DNA from: Microtetraspora sp. NBRC 13810
Lineage (GTDB): Bacteria > Actinomycetota > Actinomycetes > Streptosporangiales > Streptosporangiaceae
Length of the DNA stretch: 64,000 nt
Assembly: GCF_030268685.1 (NCBI RefSeq)
Contig: NZ_BSRQ01000013.1
Location: 1-64,000 of the forward strand
Direction: 5' to 3'
Below the pieces are notes generated by a model. The model ran no database searches. It saw nothing but the letters and a program-made list of their open reading frames with translations, and was not told the DNA's origin. The translations under genes were made by a program, and so were the position numbers. This document shows, piece after piece, positions 35,070 through 44,442 of this stretch; the stretch's first letter is position 1, and each line of letters starts with the position of its first letter.

Positions 35070-36185
35070 GTGACCGCATACCTGCACGAGGACCGGGGGA
35101 AGCCGGCCGACGGGTTGTCTCTGACCGACCTGCCGCTGCGTGCCGATCTGCGCGGCTGGAGTCCGTACGGCGCGCCGCAGCTCGACGTGCCGGTGCGGCT
35201 CAACACCAACGAGAGTCCCAGTTCACCGTCGTCCGACCTGGTCGAAGCCATGACGGCGGCGATCCGGACGAGCATGGGCGAGCTGAACCGCTACCCCGAT
35301 CGCGGCGCCACCGCGCTACGGACCGATCTGGCCGCCTACCTCGGCCATGGGCTGGTCGCGGAGCAGGTCTGGGCGGCCAACGGGTCCAACGAGGTGATCC
35401 AGCAGATCCTGCAGGCGTTCGGCGGCCCCGGCCGGTCGGCGATGGGCTTCGAACCCTCCTACGCCGTGCATGCGAACATCGCCATCGGCTCGGCCACCAG
35501 GTGGATCGCCTGCGCGCGTGAGGATGACTTCGGCCTCGACCCGGGCAAGGCGGTGGCAGCGATCGGGGAGCACCGGCCCGACGTCGTCTTCCTGACCTCA
35601 CCCAACAACCCGACCGGGGACGTGCTGACCCCCGATGTGATCGAGAAACTGATCGTGGCGGCGCCCGGCATGGTGATTGTGGACGAGGCGTACTTCGAGT
35701 TCGCGCGCGCCGGCACGCCGTCGGCGCTGTCGCTGCTGGCCGCGCATCCGCGGCTGATCGTCACCCGGACGCTCTCCAAGGCGTTCGGCCTGGCAGGTGC
35801 CCGGCTGGGCTACCTCGCCGCACATCCCCTAGTCATCGAGGCGCTGGAACTGATCCGCCTGCCCTACCACCTGTCGACGCTCACGCAGACCGCGGCGCGG
35901 GTCGCGCTCGCGCACCGAGACGAAGTGCTGCGCACGGTCGAGGCCGTGCGCGCCGAGCGTGAGACGACCGCGGCGTGGTTGCGCGGCAGAGGGCTGCGGG
36001 TCGTCGACTCCGATGCCAACTTTCTGCTGTTCGGCCACCTGCCTGACCGGCACGCGGTGTGGGAGGGGCTGCTCCGGCGCGGTGTACTGATCCGTGAGGT
36101 CGGACCACCCGGCTGGCTGCGGGTGACCATAGGGACCGCCGGGGAGATGACGGCCTTCCGAGCCGCGCTGGAGGACCTGCTCTGA
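35070..36185 (+). CDS. hisC: Histidinol-phosphate aminotransferase-like enzyme
   Basis: 371 aa from GTG 35070 with GGGGAG upstream. Fold-type I PLP enzyme: LNTNESPS near the N-terminus, ANGSNEVIQQIL, TSPNNPTGDVL, VIVDEAYFEFA, and the PLP Lys in TLSKAFGLAGARLGYL. It catalyses transamination of imidazole-acetol phosphate in His synthesis, or a related aromatic transamination. It is not in a his operon here, so it may be a second copy. Confidence 0.88.
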   Translation: MTAYLHEDRGKPADGLSLTDLPLRADLRGWSPYGAPQLDVPVRLNTNESPSSPSSDLVEAMTAAIRTSMGELNRYPDRGATALRTDLAAYLGHGLVAEQVWAANGSNEVIQQILQAFGGPGRSAMGFEPSYAVHANIAIGSATRWIACAREDDFGLDPGKAVAAIGEHRPDVVFLTSPNNPTGDVLTPDVIEKLIVAAPGMVIVDEAYFEFARAGTPSALSLLAAHPRLIVTRTLSKAFGLAGARLGYLAAHPLVIEALELIRLPYHLSTLTQTAARVALAHRDEVLRTVEAVRAERETTAAWLRGRGLRVVDSDANFLLFGHLPDRHAVWEGLLRRGVLIREVGPPGWLRVTIGTAGEMTAFRAALEDLL

Positions 36186-36305
36186 GGCGTCCTACAGAAC
36201 CCGCCCTCCGTTGTGGCGGGGCCGCGGGGACACCGAGCCGGTATCGTCCCAGAGACGTGCGCTGCCGCGAGTCGACGGGGTGCGCGGCCGGCCATGCCCG
36301 TCCGC

Positions 36306-36965
36306 CTACGCCGCGCCCGCATCATATGCCCGGGTTCGCAGCCAGACCGTGACCAGGACGGCGGCGGCGGCGGGCCCCAGCCCCCATGCCAGCGGTGCGA
36401 TCACGCCCAGGAGTCCGGTGGAGTTGACGAAGAGCCCGAGTGTGCCGCCCAGGCTGAGGACGCCCACGATCGCGAAGGTCACGGCGATGGCGCGTTCGAG
36501 CCCGTGGACGCGGAAGGCCGGGGCCAGGAAGAGGCAGGCGAGGGAGAAGAACACCCCCCAGCCGAGCACCTCTAAGGCGAACGTCAGCGACGGCCAGCCG
36601 TAGGGCTCGAACCACTCCAGGCCCGCCGTCCGGCCCAGGCCGGGGCTCTGCCTGACCATCGTCAGCGCCACGAACCGGTTGGCGCAGACGACCACGGCCA
36701 GCATGACGACAAACGCCAGGGAGATGAGCGTGAACACCTGCTTGTCCGCCGGGGTGGCGAGATGGATGGCGCACCACAGCGGCACCATGACCACGACGCC
36801 GAGCATCATGATCGCGTGGAAGGTGGTCGTGAAGGGCTCCTGGGGCGGAAACGGCAGCCCTCGCGCCATCATCACCGTGAGAGTCACCAGGTAGACCAGA
36901 GTCAGGGCGGCGAACCCACCGCCTGCCCAGATCCCCACCGACGCGACCGATGCCCTCTTTTTCAT
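36306..36965 (-). CDS. Six-helix membrane protein, unknown
   Basis: 219 aa with about six membrane helices (first at 10-33, last at 190-212). No transporter or enzyme motif seen. It is divergent from the TetR gene, and the gap holds a cluster of TetR-like operator sites, so it is probably the regulator's target. Confidence 0.7.
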   Translation of the reverse strand: MKKRASVASVGIWAGGGFAALTLVYLVTLTVMMARGLPFPPQEPFTTTFHAIMMLGVVVMVPLWCAIHLATPADKQVFTLISLAFVVMLAVVVCANRFVALTMVRQSPGLGRTAGLEWFEPYGWPSLTFALEVLGWGVFFSLACLFLAPAFRVHGLERAIAVTFAIVGVLSLGGTLGLFVNSTGLLGVIAPLAWGLGPAAAAVLVTVWLRTRAYDAGAA

Positions 36966-36982
36966 GTCCCTCTCCGTCTACT

Positions 36983-37030
36983 TAGTGGCGCAGATGATTC
37001 GCCATAGTGGCGAAACACATACGCCACTAT
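36983..37030. promoter_or_regulatory. Multi-site TetR operator
   Basis: Three copies of TAGTGGCG or its complement: 36983-36990, 37004-37012 (ATAGTGGCG) and 37022-37030 (CGCCACTAT). The last two form an inverted repeat with a 9-base gap. A perfect palindrome TTCGCCATAGTGGCGAA (36998-37014) overlaps the middle site. Confidence 0.7.
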
Positions 37031-37047
37031 AGACTTGCCGGTAAGGC

Positions 37048-37926
37048 ATGGCAGCACGAGGAAAGGCCCCGATGGGCGAGCAGCACAGGACACGCACGCC
37101 GGCGGGCATCGAACTGGCCTGGCGCGCCTCCAGCGACGCAGTCCACATCCGCAACCACGCGGCCGACGGGCCCAAGCCCGGTCCGCGACCGGGTCTCACC
37201 CTGGAACGGATCGTCACGGCCGCGATCGACCTCGCCGACAGCGAAGGACTCACCGCGGTATCGCTGGCTCGCGTCGCCTCCACTCTCGGCTCCGCGACGA
37301 CCTCGCTGTACCGGCACGTCCGCTCCAAGGAGGACCTGATGGTGGTGATGCGCGACGCCGCCGCCGCGCCACCCCCCGACCTGCGGCCACCAGACCCCGG
37401 ACGCTGGCGGGAGTCCCTGGCCGGCATCGCCTGGCAGATCTACGACCTCTACCGGCGGCATCCGTGGGTCCTGCAGGTGCCCACCTCCGGCCCGCCGAGC
37501 ATGCCGAACGAACTGTTGTGGGGCGAGCACATGCTCAGGGCGCTATCCCGGACCACCCTCAGCTCCCACGACCAGCTCCGCGCCGTCACCCTGATCTCCG
37601 GGTACGTCCGCGAGCAGGCCCGTCTTACTCTGGATCCGGTGATCGCCGACGCTGGCGACGCCGCGGCGGGCGACTACTTCCGCTTTCTCGGGAGGGTCAT
37701 GACACCGGATCGCTTTCCCATGTTCTGTCGTCTTTTCGGCGACCAGGCCAGTACCGGCTCAATCGGCTACACCGCTGAGGATTTCCAGTTCGGCCTGGAC
37801 CGCATCCTGGCCGGACTGGCCGAGCTCGACCGGGACGGCCACGCGCGGTACGACCCCGCCCCAGTGTCCTGCGATCACCTGCAATCCGGGGTGCCGGTCG
37901 AAAACGCCGGAGAAGATCATCCGTAG
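37048..37926 (+). CDS. TetR family regulator
   Basis: 292 aa. HTH at about residues 49-95 (LTLERIVTAAIDLADSEGL, TTSLYRHVRSKEDLM). The helical ligand domain follows (WRESLAGIAWQIYDLYRRHPWVLQV, YVREQARLTLDPV). The last 25 residues read antisense to the amidohydrolase fragment, so the natural C-terminus may have been replaced. It is divergent from the membrane protein and likely represses it. Confidence 0.85.
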   Translation: MAARGKAPMGEQHRTRTPAGIELAWRASSDAVHIRNHAADGPKPGPRPGLTLERIVTAAIDLADSEGLTAVSLARVASTLGSATTSLYRHVRSKEDLMVVMRDAAAAPPPDLRPPDPGRWRESLAGIAWQIYDLYRRHPWVLQVPTSGPPSMPNELLWGEHMLRALSRTTLSSHDQLRAVTLISGYVREQARLTLDPVIADAGDAAAGDYFRFLGRVMTPDRFPMFCRLFGDQASTGSIGYTAEDFQFGLDRILAGLAELDRDGHARYDPAPVSCDHLQSGVPVENAGEDHP

Positions 37927-38214
37927 ATACTGGACGCCCAGGTCGTAGTACCAGCCCAGGCCCGCCGTCGCGAGCCCCATCCCGGTACTGCGCGCCAGCC
38001 CGACTCCGTCGTCGAAGCCCGAGTAGTACGCCTTGAGAACCTCGGGGACCGGAGTCTGGGGATGGAAGTGCAGCGGCACCTGGAGGCGCTCGGCCGCGGC
38101 GTACAGGTCGTCGAACTCCGGGGCGTCGGCCAGCTTGTCCCCCGTGCGTCCGAACAGCTCGCCGATGTACAGCGAGCCCACGAAAGAGACGTCGGCCGCC
38201 TTCAAGGCCGGCAT
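37855..38214 (-). pseudogene. Amidohydrolase fragment
   Basis: About 120 residues of an ACMSD-like amidohydrolase: LHFHPQTPVPEV, SGVFDRHPGLQVIAGHWGG. The N-terminal metal site and everything after GHWG are missing; the frame then enters the 3' end of the TetR gene. A remnant left by deletion. Confidence 0.6.
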
Positions 38215-38566
38215 GGAGGCCCTGATGAGCCGTATTCGACGCCTCGCCGTCGGTGGCTGGCTCCGCGTCGACGAGGAACTCGCTGTCACACTCATCCACG
38301 TCAGATCAACGGAACCGTGTCAGTTCCCCCAATGAGCACAGGGGGCGCCGCATGCCGACCTCTCCCACCCCATGATCGCGATCTCCGCCACCGAAATCCG
38401 CCGGTTCCTCGCCCTACCTGGTCTTCGGCGGCGGTGACATCCCGCCGCCGCCCGCGAGGTCCTGCGCCAGGCCGTAACGTCACCCGGTCGTCCATGTCGG
38501 CTGAGGCTGTTCCAATCCCCGCCAGGGTGTGGCTGGGCCGGGGAACCGGCGCGAATACTTTGAGGC

Positions 38567-39445
38567 GTGAACACGAGACGACGGCTCGGGGAGTTCCTCC
38601 AGACGAGGCGCTCCCAGCTACGACCCGAGGACGTGGGGGTGGCCACGTATGGTGATCGGCGCCGGGTTCCCGGGCTGCGCAGGGAGGAACTGGCGATGCT
38701 CGCCGGAGTGAGCTCCTCGTACTACGCACGGCTGGAGCAGGGGCAGGCGTCCAACGCCTCACCCGAGGTGCTCGACGCGCTGGCCGGGGCGCTGCGCCTG
38801 GACGACGCGGAACGCCGGCACCTGCACGCCCTGGCGTCCGGTGACCGCCGCCGGGTCACCGGCCGCCGGCCCGCGCCCGAACGGGTGGGCCAGGCGACGC
38901 GTCAGCTCGTCGACACGCTCGGCGACGTGCCCGTGCTGGTGCTCGGGCGGCGGGCCGACGTGCTGGCGTGGAACACATCGGGCCACGCCCTGTACGCCGG
39001 TCACCTGGCCCCGGACGGCCCGGACACCCCCCGGCAGCGCCCCAACATGGCCCGCCTGGTGTTCCTGGACGCGCACACCCGTGACCTGTACGCCGACTGG
39101 CCCGCCAAGGCCCGTGGCGTGGTCGCGACCCTGCGGTCGGCCTCCGGGCATCACCCGGACGACCCCCTGCTGGCCGCGCTGCTCGGGGAGCTGACGGTCA
39201 AGAGCCCGGAGTTCGCCACGATGTGGGCCGACCACCGGGTCAAGGCGGGCGGTGACACCGTGTACGAGATGCGCCACCCGCTGGTGGGCACCATGTGGGT
39301 GGCCCAGCAGACCCTGCGGACGGCCGACGACCAGGCGGTCGTGGTCGCCACCACCGAACCCGGGTCACCTTCCCGCGCCGCGATGACCCTGCTCGTCCAC
39401 AGCGTGCTCGCCGGACGGGCCCGGCGTACCCAGCCGACCGGCTGA
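38567..39445 (+). CDS. XRE regulator with MmyB-like ligand domain
   Basis: 292 aa, GTG start. HTH in residues 9-75 (RRVPGLRREELAMLAGVSSSYYARLEQG). The C-terminal MmyB-like domain follows (VLVLGRRADVLAWNTSGHALY, WADHRVKAGGDTVYEMRHPLVG). This is a very common actinobacterial regulator. The SMP-30-like gene downstream on the same strand may be its target. Confidence 0.9.
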   Translation: MNTRRRLGEFLQTRRSQLRPEDVGVATYGDRRRVPGLRREELAMLAGVSSSYYARLEQGQASNASPEVLDALAGALRLDDAERRHLHALASGDRRRVTGRRPAPERVGQATRQLVDTLGDVPVLVLGRRADVLAWNTSGHALYAGHLAPDGPDTPRQRPNMARLVFLDAHTRDLYADWPAKARGVVATLRSASGHHPDDPLLAALLGELTVKSPEFATMWADHRVKAGGDTVYEMRHPLVGTMWVAQQTLRTADDQAVVVATTEPGSPSRAAMTLLVHSVLAGRARRTQPTG

Positions 39446-39531
39446 ACCCGCACATCCCCGAGGCGCTCCGACCGGAGCGCCCAATGCCGCACGCCCTCAT
39501 TCGGACAGTCCCTCATTCAGACAGGACGGAC

Positions 39532-40464
39532 ATGCGTAACAGACTGCTGGCCTTCGCCCTCGCCACCGGGATCGGCCTGATGGCCGCGGCCCCGGCCGAC
39601 GCGGCGACACCCTCCCGGATCGCGGTGCACTTCGACCTGGCGAAGGGCCAGCAACCGGAGAACATCGCCGTCGCCCCGGACGGCACGGCGTACGTCACCT
39701 TCGCCGCCGCCAGGCAGGTCGCCGCGATCAGCCCGAAGGGCACGATCAGGATCCTGGCGACCCTTCCCGCGCCGGCCGAGGGCGGCGCCGCCGTACCGGC
39801 TCTGGGGTTCGCCCTTACCACCGGCGTCGTCCGCACCGACGACGGCACGCTCTATTTCCTGTACGCCAGCGGCGACCCCGCGACCACCGGTCTCTACCGC
39901 CTCCGCCCCGGGTATGAGCCGCGGCGCATCGCCGCGCTCCCGGCCACCGGCCTGCCCAACGGCCTGGCCTACGACGAGACGGCGAAGACTTTTTATCTCA
40001 CCGACTCGGCCCTCGGCACCATCTCGGCGGTTCCCCTGAAGGGCGGCGACGTCAAGGTCTGGTCGTCGGCGCCGGAGCTCGCCGCCGCCGGATTCCTCGG
40101 CGCCAACGGCATCAAGGTCCGGCACGGCGCGATCTGGGCCACCAACCTCGACCGCGGCACCCTGCTCCGGATCCCGATCACGCGGGGCCGTCCCGGGCCC
40201 GTCCAGGTCAAGGCCACCGGCCTGGCCGGGATCGACGACATCGCCTTCGCGGGAGTCCGGGACGACCAGGTCATCGCGACGCTCAACGCGCCGAACAAGG
40301 TGGTGCGGATCGACGCGAAGGGCCGGGCCGCGACGTTGCTCACCGATGGGTTGCAGAACCCCACCTCGGTGGCGGTACGCGGCCGGACCGTCTACGTGCT
40401 CAGCGCCGCCTACCTGACCGCCACCGACCCCAACCTGACGATCTCCACCCTGCCTCGCAGGTGA
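39532..40464 (+). CDS. Secreted SMP-30/gluconolactonase-like beta-propeller
   Basis: 310 aa from ATG 39532. Signal peptide to about residue 24 (LMAAAPADA). Propeller repeats GQQPENIAVAPDGTAYVTF, GLPNGLAYDETAKTFYLTD, GANGIKVRHGAIWATN, GIDDIAFAG, LQNPTSVAVRGRTVYV. The lactonase metal residues are only partly evident, so enzymatic activity is uncertain. It lies 86 bases after the XRE gene and convergent with the next gene, one base apart. Confidence 0.82.
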   Translation: MRNRLLAFALATGIGLMAAAPADAATPSRIAVHFDLAKGQQPENIAVAPDGTAYVTFAAARQVAAISPKGTIRILATLPAPAEGGAAVPALGFALTTGVVRTDDGTLYFLYASGDPATTGLYRLRPGYEPRRIAALPATGLPNGLAYDETAKTFYLTDSALGTISAVPLKGGDVKVWSSAPELAAAGFLGANGIKVRHGAIWATNLDRGTLLRIPITRGRPGPVQVKATGLAGIDDIAFAGVRDDQVIATLNAPNKVVRIDAKGRAATLLTDGLQNPTSVAVRGRTVYVLSAAYLTATDPNLTISTLPRR

Positions 40465-40465
40465 G

Positions 40466-40993
40466 TCAGGCCCGGTCGGGCAGGGCGACGAGGCTGACGA
40501 CGCGACGTGTTCGCCCGTTGGCCTCGTCGTCACCGGTGCGGGTGACGACCGCCCGCTCGATCTCGCCGATCATCTCCATGAACTCGTCGTCGGTCAGGCA
40601 GACCGCCGCCTGCCGGTAGACGACGCCGTCCGAGAGGGGGTCGGCGCCCTCCCGCCCGAGGTAGCGCTCGAAGTCGGCCAGCAACGAGACGACGAACGTG
40701 GTGAAGGCCCGCTGATGGTCCTCCCGCGTCATGGCCGCCCGCGCCGCCGGGTCGATCACCGCCTGCTCGCCGCGTACCCGGTAACTGCGGACGACGATGC
40801 CGCGTACGCGGGTCTCGCCCACCACCTCCAGCACCCCGGCGTCGGCCAGCAGGGCGATGTGGCGGTACATCGTCGCCGGCGCGATGTCGGGCAGGCGGTC
40901 CCGAAGTTGGTTGGTGGTCAGCGGATCGGCGTCGAACAGGGCTTGCAGGATGCGCATCCGGACGGGGTGCAGGAGAAGGTCCGCGGTTGCCAT
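40466..40993 (-). CDS. Winged-helix transcriptional regulator
   Basis: 175 aa. ArsR-like HTH (LLLHPVRMRILQALFDADPLTTNQLRDRL, ATMYRHIALLADAGVL) and a helical C-terminal domain (RAFTTFVVSLLADFERYLG). It is divergent from the hydrolase/CPBP remnant pair, and the gap contains a perfect palindrome. Confidence 0.85.
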   Translation of the reverse strand: MATADLLLHPVRMRILQALFDADPLTTNQLRDRLPDIAPATMYRHIALLADAGVLEVVGETRVRGIVVRSYRVRGEQAVIDPAARAAMTREDHQRAFTTFVVSLLADFERYLGREGADPLSDGVVYRQAAVCLTDDEFMEMIGEIERAVVTRTGDDEANGRTRRVVSLVALPDRA

Positions 40994-41019
40994 GAGCTCA
41001 TTCTCTCACATACGATAAT

Positions 41020-41037
41020 GTTCTCAATATTGAGAAC
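41020..41037. promoter_or_regulatory. Perfect 18-bp palindrome, likely operator
   Basis: GTTCTCAATATTGAGAAC lies 27 bases before the winged-helix gene start and 33 before the hydrolase frame. A preceding partial copy (ATTCTCTCACA) suggests a second weaker site. Probable site of the adjacent regulator. Confidence 0.65.
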
Positions 41038-41069
41038 AACGCCAAAGGTGAGAGAGATGGTGAGCGGAC

Positions 41070-41342
41070 ATGCCGGATGTCGCCATGACGGCCGTCGCGG
41101 CCGACGGCCTCCCACTGGCCGGCACGCTGACCCTGCCTCCGGGCCGTGGCCCACACCCGGCGGTCCTGCTGTTACACGCGTCCGGGCGGCTCGACCGCGA
41201 CGCCAACACCCGGCGGCTCAGCATGGGCCTCGGACCGCCGCTGGCCGCCGCCCTCGCCGAGCGCGGGATCGCGTCCCTGCGCTATGACCGACGCGGCGTC
41301 GGCGCCACCCCCGGCGAATATCGGACGACCGGGCCCGCCGCG
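41070..41342 (+). pseudogene. Alpha/beta hydrolase, N-terminal fragment
   Basis: About 90 residues: GLPLAGTLTLPPGRGPHPAV, LLLHASGRLDRD, GIASLRYDRRGVGATPG. This is the first third of a hydrolase, ending before the nucleophile. The frame then collides with the CPBP gene, so a deletion has joined two genes. Confidence 0.65.
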
Positions 41343-41350
41343 GTGAACCC

Positions 41351-41983
41351 GTGCCCGCCCACACGGTGCGGCTCCGGTTCGGCGCGCACCTGTTCTGGGT
41401 GCCGCTGCTGCTGGGGGTGGCTCCGGCGACCGTGCTGGCCGGTGTGCTGCTCGCCCCGCTTCTGGGCGGCCCCGAGCTGGACCTGACGGCGGGCCAGGAC
41501 CTGATCGCCACCATGGGCGGGCTCGCGCCGTTCGTGGTCAGCATGCTGGTCGCCGGCCCGCTGGCCGAGGAGCCCGGCTGGCGCGGCACGGCCTATCCGC
41601 GTCTGCGCGCCTCGCTCGGCAAGGTCCAGGCCGGTTTGATGCTGGGAGCGGTCTGGGCGGTCTGGCATCTGCCCCTGTTCTTCATCACCGGCACCGTCCA
41701 GAACGAGTTCGGCCTGTTCAGCTGGAGCGGCCTGCTGTTCTCCCTCACCGTCTTCCCGATGGCGTTGCTCACCGGTTACGCCTACGAACGCGCCGGCGTC
41801 GTGGCGGCGATCGCGGTCCACTTCGGCGTCAACGCGACCATGGCGATCCTGGGCGTGAGCTCGCCGCTGACGCAGGCGCTCATCCTGGCCGTGCAGGTCG
41901 TCGCCGCCGCGCTGGTCGCCGGGCAGGGCGTTCCCACTGCCAAGAGCCCGGTGCAACCCTCGGAGCGTCCCGCCGTGTCATGA
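41351..41983 (+). CDS. CPBP intramembrane glutamic endopeptidase, N-terminally shortened
   Basis: 210 aa. CPBP motifs EEPGWRG (catalytic Glu pair), WAVWHLPLFF and HFGVNATMA. About six membrane helices remain. Intact homologues are longer at the N-terminus; here the beginning was lost at the junction with the hydrolase fragment. It may still be expressed. The family matures or degrades membrane proteins and has roles in bacteriocin immunity. Confidence 0.7.
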   Translation: MPAHTVRLRFGAHLFWVPLLLGVAPATVLAGVLLAPLLGGPELDLTAGQDLIATMGGLAPFVVSMLVAGPLAEEPGWRGTAYPRLRASLGKVQAGLMLGAVWAVWHLPLFFITGTVQNEFGLFSWSGLLFSLTVFPMALLTGYAYERAGVVAAIAVHFGVNATMAILGVSSPLTQALILAVQVVAAALVAGQGVPTAKSPVQPSERPAVS

Positions 41984-42222
41984 CGGGAGGTGGCGGTCAC
42001 ACTGCGTGATCTCGCCCCGGCTCCGCTCGCCGGGGTGACGCCCCACAGGGCGACATGCCGGGGCGACAGCACCGCGAAGTCGTAGCCCTCGGTGTGCGGC
42101 GTCAAGGGCTGGGTGTTCCCGGGGCCTGCTGCCTGGTGTTCGCTTCGGCGGCCTGGCCGACGAGTCCGTGGCCGGCCTCGGGCTGCACGTGGTGAGCGAG
42201 TCGCGGCGCACCGGGGTCTGTC

Positions 42223-42525
42223 CCTGAACTCTTCCCCACCCGCGAGGACTGGCAAGAGGCCCGGAGCGCCGCGCACCTGTCCAGTTCCATGCACGAGGAC
42301 ATGCATGCCGGAGAGATCGAAACCTCCATCCTGCCGCACGCCTGCCCGGAAGTGATCCGCCCCGGCCACGAAGGCGCCGACCACATCGCCGACGACCGGC
42401 GACGCCTGTTGACCGAAGGCATGCACGCCTACACCAAGAGCGGCGTCATCGGCCGCCCGTCCCTGGCAACCGCCGAAAAGGGCAAGGCCGTCCTCGACTC
42501 CCTCACGGCGGCTTCGCTCACGTGA
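42223..42525 (+). pseudogene. Creatininase family fragment
   Basis: The frame reads PELFPTREDWQEARS, then MHEDMHAGEIETSILPHACPEV and a C-terminal tail GMHAYTKSGVIGRPSLATAEKGKAVLDSL. The HAGExETS motif belongs to creatinine amidohydrolases. The N-terminal two thirds are missing. Confidence 0.6.
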
Positions 42526-42921
42526 TGAACCTGCTCACCGAACGCTGAGTGCAGGTCAGGACTGCCGGTGATGGGACCAGATCGCCAAGTTGCCGAATTG
42601 ATCTCATGGGTATCAAGGGGCCAAGCTCCATGTGACAGGGGAGAGCTTCGATAGCAGTGGACGGCCGATGCTCCTCCGTTGCGGCGAAGTACAACGCCCC
42701 ACCCGGGATCGCCGAAACATGGCGCCGGGGTCCTGGTTACACGTCGAGTCCGGCTCTTGTCAACCGTGCATGACGATAGTCAACTCGCTCAGTCTGGGTG
42801 ATTGAGCCTATCCACGAGTGTGGGTGACAGTGAGAAAGAGATCCCCATGCCCTTGATGGCCGGCACGTGTGCCCGTAGGTCGGCCGGGAAACGGTTCATC
42901 CCTCGGAGAGGAACTCGATCT
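42526..42921. other. Intergenic upstream of the radical SAM gene
   Basis: About 400 bases. The frame of the next gene stays open from 42802, but GGAGAGGAA before 42922 favours the shorter start. No other gene seen. Confidence 0.4.
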
Positions 42922-44442
42922 ATGAAGGTGCGGAGTGTCCTGCTCGTCAATGCCGGCAGCGATGCGGATGTCTCCTCGATCGCCAACGACGGCACGTTCC
43001 CAGCTCTGGGTGTCGTCTCGCTGGCGACGGTGCTCCGGCGGGACCATCCAGATGTGGACGTGATCGCCATCGACGGGCAGATCACGCCGATGGAGGAGAT
43101 CGAACGGTTGATCGCGGACTTCGACCCGGACGTCCTCGGTGTGGGCGTCCTGGCCACGTCCTATGGAAACGCTCTCCGCCTGGCCGAACTGGGGAAGGAT
43201 GTCGGCGCGGTCACGGTCTTCGGCAACGACCAGGCGACAGCCATGGGCGAGCGGATCCTGAAGCACCGCGAGGGCGTCGACTACGTGTGCGCCGCGGACG
43301 TCGGCGAGTTCGCCCTCTCGGCCCTGGTGAGCGCCCTGGACGGGGAGCGCCCGATCGATTCCGTGCCGGAGCTCCTGTACCGCACGCCTGACGGAATCGG
43401 CCACAATCGCCTGCCGGAGATCCCCCCTGACCAGATACGGGGCGGCGGGGGCGCGTTCCAGAGCATGGTCCTGGACGCCATTCCCGTGCCCGACCGGACG
43501 TTGATGCCGGACGCCAACTGGAACCGGTACCTGGACAACTACCTGAACCGCTACGGCGGGTTCCATGACGAGGAGGTCACGGGCGTCACCACGATGAACC
43601 GCGCGCGCGGTTGCGCACGTGTGAAGTCGCCGTGCCATTTCTGCGGCATCATGGATCTGAGTCTGCGCTTCTCCTCCCCCGAGATGTTCTGGAACGACGT
43701 GCGCACCGCGCAGGAGCAGATCTCGGCCTCGATCTTCTACGAGGCGTTCGACAGCATGAGCAGTTCACCGCGCTGGGTGAAGGCCGTGGTCGAGGCGAAG
43801 CCGGACGACATCGGCGAGCCGAAGTTCTTCGTGTACACGCAGGCCGCGGAGACCACCCCCCGGCTGGTCGAGATGTATCAGAAGCTCGGCGTCTACCGCG
43901 TGAACATGGGCCTGGAGTCCGGCGACACCCAGATGCTCAAGTTTCTCAAGGGGCCACGCGACAGCCTGGAGAACAACCAGCGGGCCTGCCGCCTGTTCAA
44001 AGAGGCCGGCATCCTGATCCATGGTTCCCTGGTCCTGGGCGGCCCGGGTGAGACTCTGGAGAGCCTGGAGAACACGGTCCGATTCGGTCGGTGGCTGATC
44101 GACAACGAGATGATGGCCTCCCTGGAGGCCCAGCCGCTCTATCCGGACTTCGGCGCGCTGACCGGCAAGTGGATGATGAACCCGGACCGCGCCCGGCAGG
44201 TGGCGCAGGAGAGGGGATTCGAGATCCTCGACGAGAAGCTTCTCGACCTCATGCCGTCCAAATACGGCTCGACCGACATGGTCGACTTCGATGAGGTCTC
44301 CAAGGACTGGTGCAAGATCTTCAGCCACGCGACCTGGGACGAACTCATCGACGCCACCCACACGATCCGGTCCTATGCCGAAAGGTGTGGCACCGTCACC
44401 GGGTCGGGCCGCATCACCCAAGCCACGCTCGGATCGTTCTAG
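42922..44442 (+). CDS. B12-binding-type radical SAM protein
   Basis: 506 aa. Residues 1-150 form a Rossmann-like B12-binding domain without a DxHxxG motif. The radical SAM core begins near 220. The cluster cysteines are C231, C238 and C241, giving CX6CX2C instead of the usual CX3CX2C. Later come VNMGLESGDTQMLKFLKG and GSLVLGGPGETLESLENTVRF. The stop overlaps the LysE start by one base, so the two genes form an operon. Substrate unknown. Confidence 0.85.
   Translation: MKVRSVLLVNAGSDADVSSIANDGTFPALGVVSLATVLRRDHPDVDVIAIDGQITPMEEIERLIADFDPDVLGVGVLATSYGNALRLAELGKDVGAVTVFGNDQATAMGERILKHREGVDYVCAADVGEFALSALVSALDGERPIDSVPELLYRTPDGIGHNRLPEIPPDQIRGGGGAFQSMVLDAIPVPDRTLMPDANWNRYLDNYLNRYGGFHDEEVTGVTTMNRARGCARVKSPCHFCGIMDLSLRFSSPEMFWNDVRTAQEQISASIFYEAFDSMSSSPRWVKAVVEAKPDDIGEPKFFVYTQAAETTPRLVEMYQKLGVYRVNMGLESGDTQMLKFLKGPRDSLENNQRACRLFKEAGILIHGSLVLGGPGETLESLENTVRFGRWLIDNEMMASLEAQPLYPDFGALTGKWMMNPDRARQVAQERGFEILDEKLLDLMPSKYGSTDMVDFDEVSKDWCKIFSHATWDELIDATHTIRSYAERCGTVTGSGRITQATLGSF

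Noticed and set aside
34828..35073. 81-codon ORF upstream of hisC
   Set aside because: No ribosome binding site, poor codon use for a high-GC genome, no recognisable motif.
41989..42110. Possible pyridoxamine-oxidase-like fragment on the minus strand (VLSPRHVALWGV)
   Set aside because: Too short to support; flanking frames show nothing related.
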